Positions 7,019 through 19,200 of a stretch of DNA of 29,808 nt are shown in pieces; position 1 is the first letter of the stretch; every line of letters starts with the position of its first letter. Source of the stretch: Lachnospiraceae bacterium UBA7026 (GTDB taxonomy: Bacteria; Bacillota; Clostridia; Lachnospirales; Lachnospiraceae); the NCBI GenBank assembly GCA_002494165.1, contig DLBH01000084.1, positions 2,506 through 32,313 on the forward strand, given 5' to 3'. The notes beneath the pieces are model-generated. The model was not told the DNA's origin. It searched no databases and saw nothing but the letters and a program-made list of their open reading frames with translations. The position numbers and the translations under genes are program-made.

Positions 7019-8131
7019 GTGGAGACGCAGTGTCTGAAGATAGAGACGGGACTTTTGCCCAAGGCAGAGGGATCCCGGGAGAGCGAGACAGGGCAGGAAG
7101 ATTGGCCGGCCGCAAGCCGGGAGGCCCTGGAACTGGCGGGCGACCTGATCCGCCGGGGAGAGCTGGTGGCTTTTCCCACGGAGACGGTCTACGGCCTGGG
7201 GGCAGATGCCCTCAATGAAGATGCGGCAGCCAGGATCTATGCGGCCAAGGGCAGACCTTCCGATAATCCTCTGATCGTCCACATCTGCCGTCTTGACCAG
7301 GTGGCAGAGATTGCCAGGGACATCCCCGAGGAGGCCTGGAAGATCATGGAGAGATTCTGGCCGGGACCTTTGACAGTAATATTAAAGAAGAAGGCCATTG
7401 TACCTGACGGTACCACAGGAGGACTGAAGACCGTGGCCATCCGCATGCCTTCCCACCCGGTGGCGGCAGCCTTAATCCGGGTCAGCGGCCGGATGATTGC
7501 GGCGCCCAGCGCCAACAGGTCCGGGAGACCCAGCCCTACCAGTGCGGCCCATGTCTATGAAGATATGAAGGGACGGATTCCCCTGATTCTTGACGGGGGA
7601 CCTGTCCAGATAGGAATAGAGTCGACCATTGTCGACATGACAGGAGACAGACCGGTGATTCTCCGGCCCGGCTTTATTACGCCGGAGATGCTGGAGAAAG
7701 TGGCTGGTCCCGTCACCGTGGATCCGGCTGTGGCAGGCCGGGAGAAGCCTGTGAACATGGTGGCCAAGGCACCCGGTATGAAGTACCGCCATTATGCCCC
7801 CAAGGGGCAGCTGGTACTGGTGGAGGGAGCCGGCCCCAGAGTGATTGCCGAGATTAACCGCCTGGCGGCCGACCGGGAGGCGGAAGGATTAAAGGTGGGG
7901 ATCATAGCCACCGACGAGACATTGGATTCCTATAAGAAGGGAATCCGGCGCAGTATCGGCAGGCGGAGTGATCCGGAGACGGTGGCAGCCGGACTTTACC
8001 GGATTTTAAGAGAGTTCGATGACCTGGCATGCCAGTACATTTACTCGGAAAGTTTTTTTGAGGAAGGACTGGGAGATGCCGTGATGAACCGGATGCTCAA
8101 GGCAGCCGGTTACCGGCTGATTGAGGTTTAA
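7019..8131 (+). CDS. tsaC: L-threonylcarbamoyladenylate synthase (Sua5/YwlC type)
   Basis: Makes threonylcarbamoyl-AMP from threonine, bicarbonate and ATP for the t6A37 modification of ANN-decoding tRNAs. The YrdC/TsaC domain (about residues 35-225) shows VAFPTETVYGLGADA, AAKGRPSDNPL, FWPGPLTVIL, the APSANRSGRPSPT loop, and GIESTIVD. A C-terminal Sua5 domain follows (KYRHYAPKG and onward), so this is the long Sua5 form of 370 aa. GTG start at 7019 is supported by GAAGAGGTG (7005-7013). The next gene begins 3 nt after the stop, so tsaC probably heads the ATP synthase transcript. In Bacillus the orthologue ywlC also lies not far upstream of atp. Confidence 0.95.
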   Translation: METQCLKIETGLLPKAEGSRESETGQEDWPAASREALELAGDLIRRGELVAFPTETVYGLGADALNEDAAARIYAAKGRPSDNPLIVHICRLDQVAEIARDIPEEAWKIMERFWPGPLTVILKKKAIVPDGTTGGLKTVAIRMPSHPVAAALIRVSGRMIAAPSANRSGRPSPTSAAHVYEDMKGRIPLILDGGPVQIGIESTIVDMTGDRPVILRPGFITPEMLEKVAGPVTVDPAVAGREKPVNMVAKAPGMKYRHYAPKGQLVLVEGAGPRVIAEINRLAADREAEGLKVGIIATDETLDSYKKGIRRSIGRRSDPETVAAGLYRILREFDDLACQYIYSESFFEEGLGDAVMNRMLKAAGYRLIEV

Positions 8132-8134
8132 GAG

Positions 8135-8566
8135 ATGGGCAGGAGGGAGACGGCAGAGGAATTCCGTGAGCGAAGAAAGAAGAAGCGGGGCGAGGATAAC
8201 CGCCGGGTGATGCGGATGACTACTTTGATTCTGCAGCTGGGCATATCCATGATGACCTGTATCTTTCTCTGTGGGATTCCCGGTTATTTCCTGGCCGGGC
8301 ACACCGGCCATCCGGTGATTTTCCCTTTGTTTTTGCTGCTGGGAGTTCTGTCGGGATTCCGGTCCTGTTACCAGGTGATCGAACGCTTTAACGGCCGACT
8401 GATCACGGGAAGGAAGCCGGAGGGACAGGAGGGACAGCCGGATATGGCTCCGGGCAGACAGCCGGATACAAAGCCTGACAGGAAGCCGGATAGCCAGAAA
8501 GGGGCTCAGGTCCCGGAAGCTGGAGGTGAGGATGAAGACGAATTGGATGAAGACCCATGGATCTGA
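8135..8566 (+). CDS. AtpZ/AtpI-family membrane protein
   Basis: A 143-aa protein with a basic N-terminus (RERRKKKRGEDNRR), two predicted membrane helices (about 28-50 and 56-76, with GYFLAGHTGHP between) and a hydrophilic tail rich in P, D, G and E that ends DEDELDEDPWI. The two-helix form and position match the AtpZ-type partner of AtpI, which in alkaliphilic Bacillus associates with AtpI and helps c-ring assembly or Mg2+ supply. The tail of about 50 residues is long for the family. The start lies 3 nt after tsaC with no strong ribosome binding site, which suggests translational coupling. Confidence 0.75.
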   Translation: MGRRETAEEFRERRKKKRGEDNRRVMRMTTLILQLGISMMTCIFLCGIPGYFLAGHTGHPVIFPLFLLLGVLSGFRSCYQVIERFNGRLITGRKPEGQEGQPDMAPGRQPDTKPDRKPDSQKGAQVPEAGGEDEDELDEDPWI

Positions 8567-8957
8567 GGCGGAGGAGACCCTGCTGGACCTGATCCTGGGC
8601 TGTCTCGTCTACAGCCTGGTTTTTGAAGTGATCGGCCTGATCTTTGTGGAGAACAAGCTGACATTTTCCCTGGGTCTGCTTATGGGAACCGCGGCCGCCA
8701 TAGGCCTCAGTATCAGTATGTACAGGAGTGTGGAGAAGGCTGTGACCATGGAACCGGGTCAGGCCAGTCGGTCCATGACCCTGGCAAGTATCATAAGAAT
8801 GCTGGTTATACTGGCAGTAGCATGGCTGGGTATGCATTTTACCTGGATCAGTTTCCCCGGGATCCTCGTCGGGATTCTGGGACTGAAGGTTTCGGCGTAT
8901 CTTCATGTCTACACCAATGTATATATAACTAAGAAATTATTAAAGAAAGGAAGGTGA
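8532..8957 (+). CDS. atpI: ATP synthase subunit I (AtpI)
   Basis: About 141 aa with four predicted membrane segments (roughly LILGCLVYSLVFEVIGLIF, FSLGLLMGTAAAIGLSISM, IIRMLVILAVAWLG, ISFPGILVGILGLKVSAYL). This is the pattern of AtpI, an assembly factor for the c ring. Start ATG 8532 is preferred over GTG 8526 because GGAGG (8522-8526) then has a 5-base spacing. It overlaps the preceding atpZ-like gene by 35 nt in another frame and is followed 4 nt later by atpB, so the three are translationally linked. Confidence 0.8.
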   Translation: MKTNWMKTHGSEAEETLLDLILGCLVYSLVFEVIGLIFVENKLTFSLGLLMGTAAAIGLSISMYRSVEKAVTMEPGQASRSMTLASIIRMLVILAVAWLGMHFTWISFPGILVGILGLKVSAYLHVYTNVYITKKLLKKGR

Positions 8958-8961
8958 AGAT

Positions 8962-9696
8962 ATGGGAAACGGAGCAGGCGTGCCTGCCGGATTACTGCTG
9001 GACAGCGGGACCGAAGTGGACTTTTTTATCCACAGTTACTATGAGTTCAAGCTGTTTGGCACCACTGTCTCCATCAATACGACCATGGTCTGCACAGTGA
9101 TCGTATGTCTGGCCGTCCTGGCCATGATCCTTGTGCTCCGGCACGAGATTATGAAGGACTACGATGAGCCTAATACGATTCAGAATATCGCAGAGATGCT
9201 TGTGGAGACCTTAGACAGCATGGTGGAAGGCAGTATGGGCAAGTTCGCGCCAAAGTATCGGAACTACGTGGAAATGCTGATGATTTTTATTCTGTTTTCC
9301 AACATCTCGGGACTTTTTGGCCTGAGACCGCCGACGGCTGACTTTGCCACCACATTCGGCCTGGCCCTCGTCACGTTCGTCCTGATCGAATATGCCTGGA
9401 TCAGGTATAATGGCATATCCTTTGTCAAGGATCTCTTTCAGCCATTTCCTATCTTTTTCCCGGTTAACGTAATCAGTGAGTTCGCCACACCGGTATCCAT
9501 GTCCCTGCGTCTTTTCGGAAATGTCCTTTCCGGAACCATCATGCTGGGCCTGTGGTACACCCTGATGCCCTGGTTTGCCAAGATAGGTATACCGACATTC
9601 CTGCATGCCTATTTTGATCTCTTCTCAGGAGCGATCCAGACCTATGTATTCGGTATGCTGACCATGACCTTTATCACGGACAAGTATCCCAGCTGA
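8962..9696 (+). CDS. atpB: F0F1 ATP synthase subunit a
   Basis: Membrane stator subunit that forms the ion half-channels next to the c ring. 244 aa with five to six predicted membrane helices. The essential arginine lies in PVSMSLRLFGNVLSG (Arg183), and the last helix has FSGAIQTYVFGMLTMTFI. Ribosome binding site AAAGGAAGG precedes ATG 8962. The last codons and stop form part of a 60-bp tandem repeat that continues into the gap before atpE. Confidence 0.97.
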   Translation: MGNGAGVPAGLLLDSGTEVDFFIHSYYEFKLFGTTVSINTTMVCTVIVCLAVLAMILVLRHEIMKDYDEPNTIQNIAEMLVETLDSMVEGSMGKFAPKYRNYVEMLMIFILFSNISGLFGLRPPTADFATTFGLALVTFVLIEYAWIRYNGISFVKDLFQPFPIFFPVNVISEFATPVSMSLRLFGNVLSGTIMLGLWYTLMPWFAKIGIPTFLHAYFDLFSGAIQTYVFGMLTMTFITDKYPS

Positions 9697-9858
9697 CCGG
9701 GCACGTATTGAGATAGTTAATATTTGTTGAGACATAGAAGCAGGTATCCCGGCTTACCGGGTATATATTAATTGGCTTAATATTTGCAGAGACATAGAGT
9801 CAAAGACCCCGGCTTACCGGATATGTATTAAATTAGTTGATATTTATTAAGACATATA
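9685..9858 (+). repeat. Three tandem copies of a 60-bp repeat at the atpB-atpE junction
   Basis: Copies start at 9685, 9745 and 9805 with an exact 60-base period. Shared blocks are TATCCC, GGCTTACCGGG-like, GTATTRA and TTRATATTTRYTGAGACATA; a partial copy ends near 9858. The first copy covers the last four codons and stop of atpB. Copy 2 can fold a CCCGG-ctta-CCGGG hairpin. A separate 14-bp direct repeat ACAAATCATTAGAA lies at 9880-9893 and 9894-9907. The whole gap (9697-9959) has no gene. Confidence 0.92.
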
Positions 9859-9905
9859 ATAAAGAAAGCATTTATTGAGACAAATCATTAGAAACAAATC
9901 ATTAG

Positions 9906-10226
<321 letters not shown>

Positions 10227-10287
10227 AAGAACAGATCTGACGAGCAGGCAGGACCTGCCCATGGATTCTTAGAAAGGAGGCCAGATC

Positions 10288-10824
10288 GTGTTACTGGAAG
10301 CACTGTACGACGACCGTATATTCGGGCTGGATCCACAGCTGCTATTTCAGTTGTGTTTCCAGATACTTTCCGTATTTCTGCTCTTTCTGCTGGGAAGTTA
10401 CCTGCTGATCGAACCTGTGCGCAAGATCTTAAACGCGCGTAAGGAAAGGATCATGCGGGAGCAGCAGGAAGCCAAGGAGTCCCGGGATGAAGCGGTACGT
10501 TTTAAGGAAGAATATGACAAGAAGCTTAAGGAGATCGACCGGGAGGCCGAGCAGATCCTGAGCGACGCCCGCAAGAAGGCCCTCCGCCGGGAGGAAGAGA
10601 TTATCGCCGATGCCCGCCAGGAGGCAGAGCGGATCATCACGGCGGCCAGAAACGAGGCGGAGCTGGAGAAGAGCCGGGTCAAAGACGAGGTCAAGCAGGA
10701 GATCATTTCTGTGGCTGCCCTCATGTCCGAGAAGATCATCGGAGAGGCTGTAGACCAGAGACGTCAGGATGCTATCTTTGAGCAGACCTTGAAGGAGATG
10801 GGTGAAGAGACATGGCTAAGCTAG
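10288..10824 (+). CDS. atpF: F0F1 ATP synthase subunit b
   Basis: Peripheral stalk subunit, 178 aa. One N-terminal membrane helix (about 18-42, LCFQILSVFLLFLLGSYLLI) is followed by a long charged coiled coil (45-150) rich in E, K, R and A, and a short C-terminal part that contacts delta. GTG start at 10288 is supported by AAAGGAGG (10273-10280). It overlaps atpH by 13 nt. Confidence 0.95.
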   Translation: MLLEALYDDRIFGLDPQLLFQLCFQILSVFLLFLLGSYLLIEPVRKILNARKERIMREQQEAKESRDEAVRFKEEYDKKLKEIDREAEQILSDARKKALRREEEIIADARQEAERIITAARNEAELEKSRVKDEVKQEIISVAALMSEKIIGEAVDQRRQDAIFEQTLKEMGEETWLS

Positions 10825-11360
10825 TAAGCACAACCTATGGGGACGCTTTGTTTGAACTTGGCCTGGAGCAGAACAGCCTGGATGGCCTCTACGAGGAAGC
10901 TCAGGCAGTGCAGAAGACATTTTCTGATAATGAAGATCTGTCAAAACTCCTGAACCATCCGAAGATCATCAAGGAAGACAAACAGAAGATCATAGGAAAT
11001 GTGTTCTCCGGCCGGGTGTCCGGGGATATGGAGGGCTTCCTCCATGTGATCGTGGAGAAGGACCGCTACAATGAGATTCCGTCCATTTTCTCCTATTTCA
11101 TCCATAAGGTCAAGGAATACAAGGGGATTGGAACAGCCGCCGTCAGCTCAGCTAAGGAGTTGACAAGACTCCAGAAAAATGCTCTGGAGAAGAGGCTTTT
11201 GGAGACCACCCGCTACAAGACCTTCGATGTGGACTACAGAGTGGATCCGTCCCTGCTGGGCGGCCTGGTGGTCCGGATCGAGGACCGGGTCCTTGACAGC
11301 AGTCTGAGAACACAGCTTGACAAGCTCAGCAAAGAGTTGACGCAGATCCAGCTTTCCTGA
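10812..11360 (+). CDS. atpH: F0F1 ATP synthase subunit delta
   Basis: Links the peripheral stalk to the top of the alpha/beta hexamer. 182 aa, family pattern from TTYGDALFELG at the N-terminus, through LLNHPKIIKEDKQKII and FLHVIVEKDRYNEI, to the conserved C-terminal DPSLLGGLVVRIEDRVLDSSLRTQLDKL. Start overlaps the end of atpF, so translation is probably coupled. Confidence 0.95.
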   Translation: MAKLVSTTYGDALFELGLEQNSLDGLYEEAQAVQKTFSDNEDLSKLLNHPKIIKEDKQKIIGNVFSGRVSGDMEGFLHVIVEKDRYNEIPSIFSYFIHKVKEYKGIGTAAVSSAKELTRLQKNALEKRLLETTRYKTFDVDYRVDPSLLGGLVVRIEDRVLDSSLRTQLDKLSKELTQIQLS

Positions 11361-11560
11361 TTCCTGGAGGAGGACCATCAGCGGCTGATGGACTTTCCGG
11401 TCCCGGGGGACTGGGATAGGAGAGCTGGAAGAGATATAGATTCTGCCTTTTGAGGCAGAAGAATTTAAACTAGGATAAACTAGGAGCCGCCGGCCTGCCG
11501 GCAGAAGAGCGGGGAAGGCGGCATGGCATAAGAACAGAGAAAGAAGGTGTATTAAGCTCT
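11361..11560 (+). other. atpH-atpA spacer with three hairpins and a small direct repeat
   Basis: The 200-bp gap contains CCATCAG-cgg-CTGATGG (11375-11391), TTCTGCCT-tttg-AGGCAGAA (11441-11460) and GCCGGC-ct-GCCGGC (11489-11502). A 10-bp tandem repeat TAAACTAGGA lies at 11466-11485. None is followed by a T-run, so they are not intrinsic terminators. They may affect mRNA processing or set the F0/F1 expression ratio. AAGAAGGTG (11541-11549) is the atpA ribosome binding site. Confidence 0.6.
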
Positions 11561-13063
11561 ATGAACTTAAGACCTGAAGAGATCAGTTCCGTCATCAAGG
11601 AACAGATTAAACAGTATACGGCGAAACTGGAGACAGCCGATGTGGGTACCGTAATCCAGGTGGCTGACGGAATCGCACGTATTCATGGTCTCGAGAGCGC
11701 GATGCAGGGTGAGCTTCTGGAATTCCCGGGAGAGGTATACGGCATGGTCATGAACTTAGAGGAAGACAATGTCGGTGCGGTACTCCTGGGTGATCACCGC
11801 AGCATCAACGAGGGCGATACGGTCAAGACCACTGGCAGGGTGGTTGAGGTTCCGGTAGGCGACGCCATGACCGGCCGTGTTGTCAATGCCCTCGGCCAGC
11901 CCATCGATGAGAAGGGTCCCATTGAGGCGACAAGCTACCGCCCCGTGGAGAGGGTTGCCCACGGCGTAATCGAGCGTAAAAGTGTTGACACCCCGGTTCA
12001 GACCGGTATCAAGGCCATCGATTCCATGATCCCTATCGGAAGAGGACAGCGAGAGCTGATCATCGGAGACCGTCAGACTGGAAAGACGGCCATCGCCATC
12101 GATACCATCATCAACCAGAAGGGTCAGAATATGCATTGTATCTATGTGGCCATCGGTCAGAAAGCTTCTACCGTAGCCAACATAGTAAAGACTTTAAATG
12201 AGTACGGAGCCATGGAGTATACGACCATCGTTGCGGCTACGGCCAGTGAGCTGGCACCGCTCCAGTATATCGCTCCCTACGCAGGTTGTGCCATCGGTGA
12301 GGAATGGATGGAGAGAGGCGAGGATGTCCTGGTCATCTATGATGACCTGAGTAAGCATGCGGTAGCCTACCGTACCCTGTCCCTCCTGCTCCGTCGTCCG
12401 CCGGGACGTGAGGCCTTCCCCGGAGATGTATTCTATCTCCATTCAAGACTGCTGGAGAGGGCTTCGAGACTGTCGGAAGACCTGGGAGGAGGTTCCCTGA
12501 CGGCCCTGCCTATCATCGAGACCCAGGCAGGAGATGTATCTGCCTATATCCCGACTAATGTCATCTCCATCACAGACGGTCAGATCTACCTGGAGACGGA
12601 GGCCTTTAACGCCGGTTTCCGCCCGGCCATCAATGCCGGTCTTTCCGTATCGCGAGTAGGTGGCTCTGCCCAGATTCCGGCCATGAAGAAGATTGCCGGC
12701 CCCATCCGTACCGAGCTTGCCCAGTACCGTGAGCTGGCTTCCTTTGCCCAGTTCGGTTCCGAGCTTGACGATGACACCAGGGCCCGTCTTGACCAGGGTG
12801 AGAGGATCCGTGAGGTTCTGAAACAGCCCCAGTACAAACCTCTTCCCGTAGAGAAGCAGGTTGTGACCATCTACGCGGTGACCAGGAAGATGCTTCTGGA
12901 TATCCCCACCGAGCGGGTTCTGGAATTTGAGGAAGGACTTCACGATTTCATCGATACCAAGTATCCGGAAATCTTCAGCCATATCCGGGAGGAGAAGAAG
13001 ATCTCTGATCAGACAGACGAGCTGATAAAGAAGGCGATCAACGAATATAAAGAGCAGTTTTAA
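11561..13063 (+). CDS. atpA: F0F1 ATP synthase subunit alpha
   Basis: Non-catalytic nucleotide-binding subunit of the F1 hexamer. 500 aa, standard length. Walker A GDRQTGKT at 169-176, [15 protein letters not shown] as the Walker B region, and the arginine finger in VSRVGGSAQ (Arg365). N-terminal beta-barrel [18 protein letters not shown] is intact. No unusual insertions. Confidence 0.99.
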   Translation: MNLRPEEISSVIKEQIKQYTAKLETADVGTVIQVADGIARIHGLESAMQGELLEFPGEVYGMVMNLEEDNVGAVLLGDHRSINEGDTVKTTGRVVEVPVGDAMTGRVVNALGQPIDEKGPIEATSYRPVERVAHGVIERKSVDTPVQTGIKAIDSMIPIGRGQRELIIGDRQTGKTAIAIDTIINQKGQNMHCIYVAIGQKASTVANIVKTLNEYGAMEYTTIVAATASELAPLQYIAPYAGCAIGEEWMERGEDVLVIYDDLSKHAVAYRTLSLLLRRPPGREAFPGDVFYLHSRLLERASRLSEDLGGGSLTALPIIETQAGDVSAYIPTNVISITDGQIYLETEAFNAGFRPAINAGLSVSRVGGSAQIPAMKKIAGPIRTELAQYRELASFAQFGSELDDDTRARLDQGERIREVLKQPQYKPLPVEKQVVTIYAVTRKMLLDIPTERVLEFEEGLHDFIDTKYPEIFSHIREEKKISDQTDELIKKAINEYKEQF

Positions 13064-13077
13064 GGCGGTGATTCATT

Positions 13078-15454
<2,377 letters not shown>

Positions 15455-15467
15455 AGAAGGTGATTTC

Positions 15468-15878
15468 ATGGCGGAAAAATTAGTCAGACTTGAAGTCATC
15501 GAACCTTCCGGGATCTTCTATAGCGGTGACGTGGCTATGATCGAGTATAATACCACAGTGGGAGAGGTGGGGATCTATCCTGACCACATCCCCATGACCC
15601 AGATCATCGCCCCCGGCATCCTCAAGATCACAGAGCAGGATGGACAGAAAGAGGCAGCCCTCCTGTCCGGTTTCGTGGAGATCAGCCAGGACCGGGTTAC
15701 CATCCTCGCCGAGTCCGTAGAGTGGCCCGAGGAGATTGATAAAAAGAGAGCCGAGGAAGCCAGGATCCGGGCCGAGAGAAGACTGTCCACGGAACACGAG
15801 GGCGGCGTGGATATCCAAAGAGCCGAACTGGCCCTGAAGAAAGCCCTGATCCGCCTGCAGCTGTCAGAGCGGAAATAG
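15468..15878 (+). CDS. atpC: F0F1 ATP synthase subunit epsilon
   Basis: Rotor-attached regulatory subunit, 136 aa. N-terminal beta-sandwich (LEVIEPSGIFYSGDVAMIEYNTTVGEVGI, with the GxxGEVGIxPxH pattern seen as VGEVGIYPDHIP) and a C-terminal two-helix part (about 88-136) that can inhibit ATP hydrolysis. Last gene of the unit, followed by a strong terminator. Confidence 0.97.
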   Translation: MAEKLVRLEVIEPSGIFYSGDVAMIEYNTTVGEVGIYPDHIPMTQIIAPGILKITEQDGQKEAALLSGFVEISQDRVTILAESVEWPEEIDKKRAEEARIRAERRLSTEHEGGVDIQRAELALKKALIRLQLSERK

Positions 15879-15912
15879 GGAATTACCGAAAATAACAGAC
15901 AATGAATCATCG

Positions 15913-15968
15913 TTTACAAAAAAAGCCTTTCCGGGAAGATACAGAACCGGAAAGGCTTTTTTTGTAAA
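15913..15968 (+). terminator. Strong intrinsic terminator of the atp operon
   Basis: A perfect 22-bp stem (15913-15934 with 15947-15968) around a 12-nt loop. GC-rich core GCCTTTCCGG/CCGGAAAGGC, with seven T on the right and seven A on the left, so it can work in both directions. Confidence 0.97.
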
Positions 15969-16294
15969 AAGGTGTAAAAAGGGACTAAAAAATAGTATTT
16001 GTTGATTTGATTTTTAAGTGGTAAATATAAAAAGGCTATGATATCATAAAAAATAAGTTAAAGGTAGAAGTACTACTTCAAAGAATAGGTACGTTTTTTG
16101 TTTATTGATACAGATAATCATATGTTTTGCAGGATTGTGAGAGCTGCTATGCAGCGAAACAAGCCGTGATATTTTTTTGCTTTTACATCATCATATGTAG
16201 TTATACGGATGCAATGACAGAATTGATGAAACTGAAATGAATTTCGGACCAAATCATGACTTTTTTAGAAAAAACGGAATAAGGAGATAAAAAG
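15969..16294 (+). promoter_or_regulatory. AT-rich leader of the giant surface protein gene, with promoter and palindromes
   Basis: The best promoter candidate is TTGATT (16002-16007), 18-base spacer, TATAAA (16026-16031). Just downstream are two dyads that could be operators: TATGATATCATA (16037-16048) and GAAGTA-c-TACTTC (16067-16079). A GCTGC-tat-GCAGC hairpin lies at 16143-16155. AAGGAG (16281-16286) is the ribosome binding site. The leader would be about 255 nt. Confidence 0.5.
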
Positions 16295-19200
16295 ATGTCG
16301 AAATATCTGAGATACATACAAAGGTTATTAATGACCTATATGGCTCAGGGTTGGAAATGGCGGCGTCTTGTTACTGCAATGGCTATGGTGGTCGTTTTCG
16401 TTACGACCTATGCGCTCATATTACCGGCCATCACTTTGGAGAAAGAAGAAGGGAAAACGGATCAGGGCGTATATCTGGATCAGATGGAAAGCGGCTCTAC
16501 GGCATCAATGCAGCAGGGTTCCCCCATGGCAGACTCTGAACAGGATTTGGAGGGAAACACTTCTCATTCGACTGTTGACGCACAAGAGGAACTGACCCCC
16601 TCCGACACGACCAGGAAAGATAAGGATACTGTTCCTGCAGAAACAGAAGGAGAAGATCAGACAGATCAAGTATTACTCACACCGGATTCCTCTCAAGGAA
16701 ATCCTGACGATCCGGTCCAGAAAGACCAGGATCAGAGCAGCCGGTCTCAGACAGCCAGCTATGCCAAAGGCATATATACCGGCAGGGGAGACGGTTACAC
16801 CGTGTCTCTGGAACTGAAAGAAGAGATGAAGCTTCCGGCGGATGTCACGATATCCGTCGAGGAGATCAAAAAAGAGGATATGACGGATAAAGATACCTCT
16901 GCTGCTTATTCTTCTTATTTAAGAGCAGCCAGGAGGGCGGCCGCCAGAGAAGGCCGGGGAGAGTTTCGCTCTGTCCGGTTCTTAAAGTTCGCCCTTTTTT
17001 CCAAGGGCAAGGAGATCCGTTCCAGCCAGGACATCGATCTGCTGATCGTGCCCACGGAAAAAGATAAGGTCAGAAAAGGGGAAAAAGCCCACGTTCTTAC
17101 CTTCCGGGGCTCTTATGCCTACATGGTGGAAAGTGTAGATACACAAATGAGCGGGTACCGGGTGTCCGCCTACCGCTTCTTCTACTCCTCCGCAGTGAAT
17201 AACAGAAACTGGGGCCTGGTGGGCCTTGCCGTGACCGCACCAAAGACAGAGGAGAAGGAAGAGAACTCCACAGAAGAAGTAAAAGCATCTTCGGAGGATA
17301 ATGCGGCAGCATCTACAGAGGAAACAGCGGCATCCACGGAAGAAGCAGCAAAAGCGTCTACAGAGGAAGCAGCAGCATCCACGGAAGAAGCAGCGAAAGC
17401 GTCTACAGAGGAAGCAGCAGCATCCACGGAAGAAGCAGCAAAAGCGTCTATAGAGGAAGCAGCGGCATCCACGGAAGAAGCAGCAAAAGCATCTACAGAG
17501 GAATCGGCAGCTACCGAAGAGAGCACAGAAACGAAAGCGGCCAGTACAGAGACTGTTGAAAAGAATCGGAAGTCTGTAGAGAAACTGGAATTTCAAGGAC
17601 AGGATTACAAGGTAGTTATGACCTGTGATGACAAAGCCTCCATCCCGGAAGGAGCCGTCCTCCAGGTGAAAGAGATCCCTAAGGACAGCAAGGACTATGA
17701 AAAATACCTCCAGGAAGCCAGAAAGACCCTGGAGATGAACAAGAAGGCCGAGCCCACGGCCCGCTTCTTCGACATTAAAATTATGGATGGGGAAAAGGAG
17801 GTTGAACCAGCTTCCCCGGTTTCTGTAAATATCAGTTATAACCAGCCTGTGGAAGTCAAGGAAGGGGAAAAGGTAAACGTCCTTCATTTCGGAGATAATA
17901 AGACCGAGGTCATCGATGATGTGAAAGTCAAGACCAACAAGAACGATGACGTAAAGAGCATCACCTTCGAGGCAGCCTCCTTCTCCGTCTATGGCATGAT
18001 CGGAACGACCATTGAGAAGACCGTACTGGCGAGTGATGGGAAGAATTATAAGGTAACCGTGACATATGGGGCTGAAGCGAATCTACCAGAGGATACAGAC
18101 CTTATTGTTACTGAAGTAAAGCAGAATAATGCGGATTATAATCGATACCTTGAAGAATCTGCCTTAAAGCTTGGTAAAGAAGTGGATGCTATTTCCTATG
18201 CCCGAATCTTTGACATCAGCCTTGTATCAAAAGGGAATCCTGATGTTCACTATCAGCCTGAGGCAGATGTAGATGTTAGTATAGAGCTGATTGATGCTGA
18301 TAAGAATAGAATTGATAACCTTAAGGTTATTCATATTTCCGATAATGACCAGGTGGATGTTCTGGATGTTTCAGCAAATGGAAATGTACTGAATTTTCAG
18401 ACAGACAGTTTTTCAATCTATCCGATTGTTGATGATGATACACCGGGAGGAAATGCAAGAATAGTATATCGTTTCTGGTATTTTAATGCGGCTTCTGGCG
18501 TTTATGAGCAGATGTCTTCACAGTATTTCCGTTATAGTGATGTTCAGGACCGGGATGCAGAAATATACGAACCGAGCATACCTGGAATGTCTCAGGAAGA
18601 CTTTGTGCGTATTTTCCAGGGATGGCACAGAGGTACAGTTGACGGCAGCACAGCAGATATTTCAGAAGAATCCGTGACGGTATCGGAACTGAATCAGGAA
18701 CTAAAAGCAAAAACGGAAAATGAGTATGTTGAAGGTACTTATATTGACCTGATCGCGGAACTGAAGGATGCTTACTATATCACTTATGTTGATATCAATA
18801 CAAACAATATCCTCAGCACGGATTTGGTATTAAAAGAAGAAGGTGAAACTTATTTCACAGTAAAAGATGTTGTAAAGCCGACAAAATATGAGGACAAACT
18901 TACAGGATGGCGTCTGCTTGAAGATAGCGATGATCCGGATGCCCTTCTCTATGAGCCGGGTACACAGTATCCTATAAGTTCTAATATCACTCTTGCACCG
19001 GTAGTGGAAGGTGGATACTGGCTGATTTTTGATGATAATGATCTTGTTGATGATGGTACGGGTCGGATGGTCAGCGGCGGTGCCAGTTATACAGCCCCTG
19101 CTTTTTATATGAACACGGAGAGCGTAAAAGAGGTTACTGTCCAGCCGGAAGATCCGACCAGGACAGGCTATGCCTTTGGTGGATGGTATGAAGATGAAGC

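Noticed and set aside
9685..9858. CRISPR or riboswitch array between atpB and atpE
   Set aside because: The 60-bp units are head-to-tail without conserved repeat/unique spacer alternation, and the first includes atpB codons.
17309..17509. CRISPR-like array
   Set aside because: The repeats are contiguous, without unique spacers, and are in-frame coding repeats.
16982..17887. 301-residue Cys/Phe-rich minus-strand frame
   Set aside because: Produced by reading the 45-bp STEE repeats of the adhesin backwards (CFFRGC pattern); no start signals.
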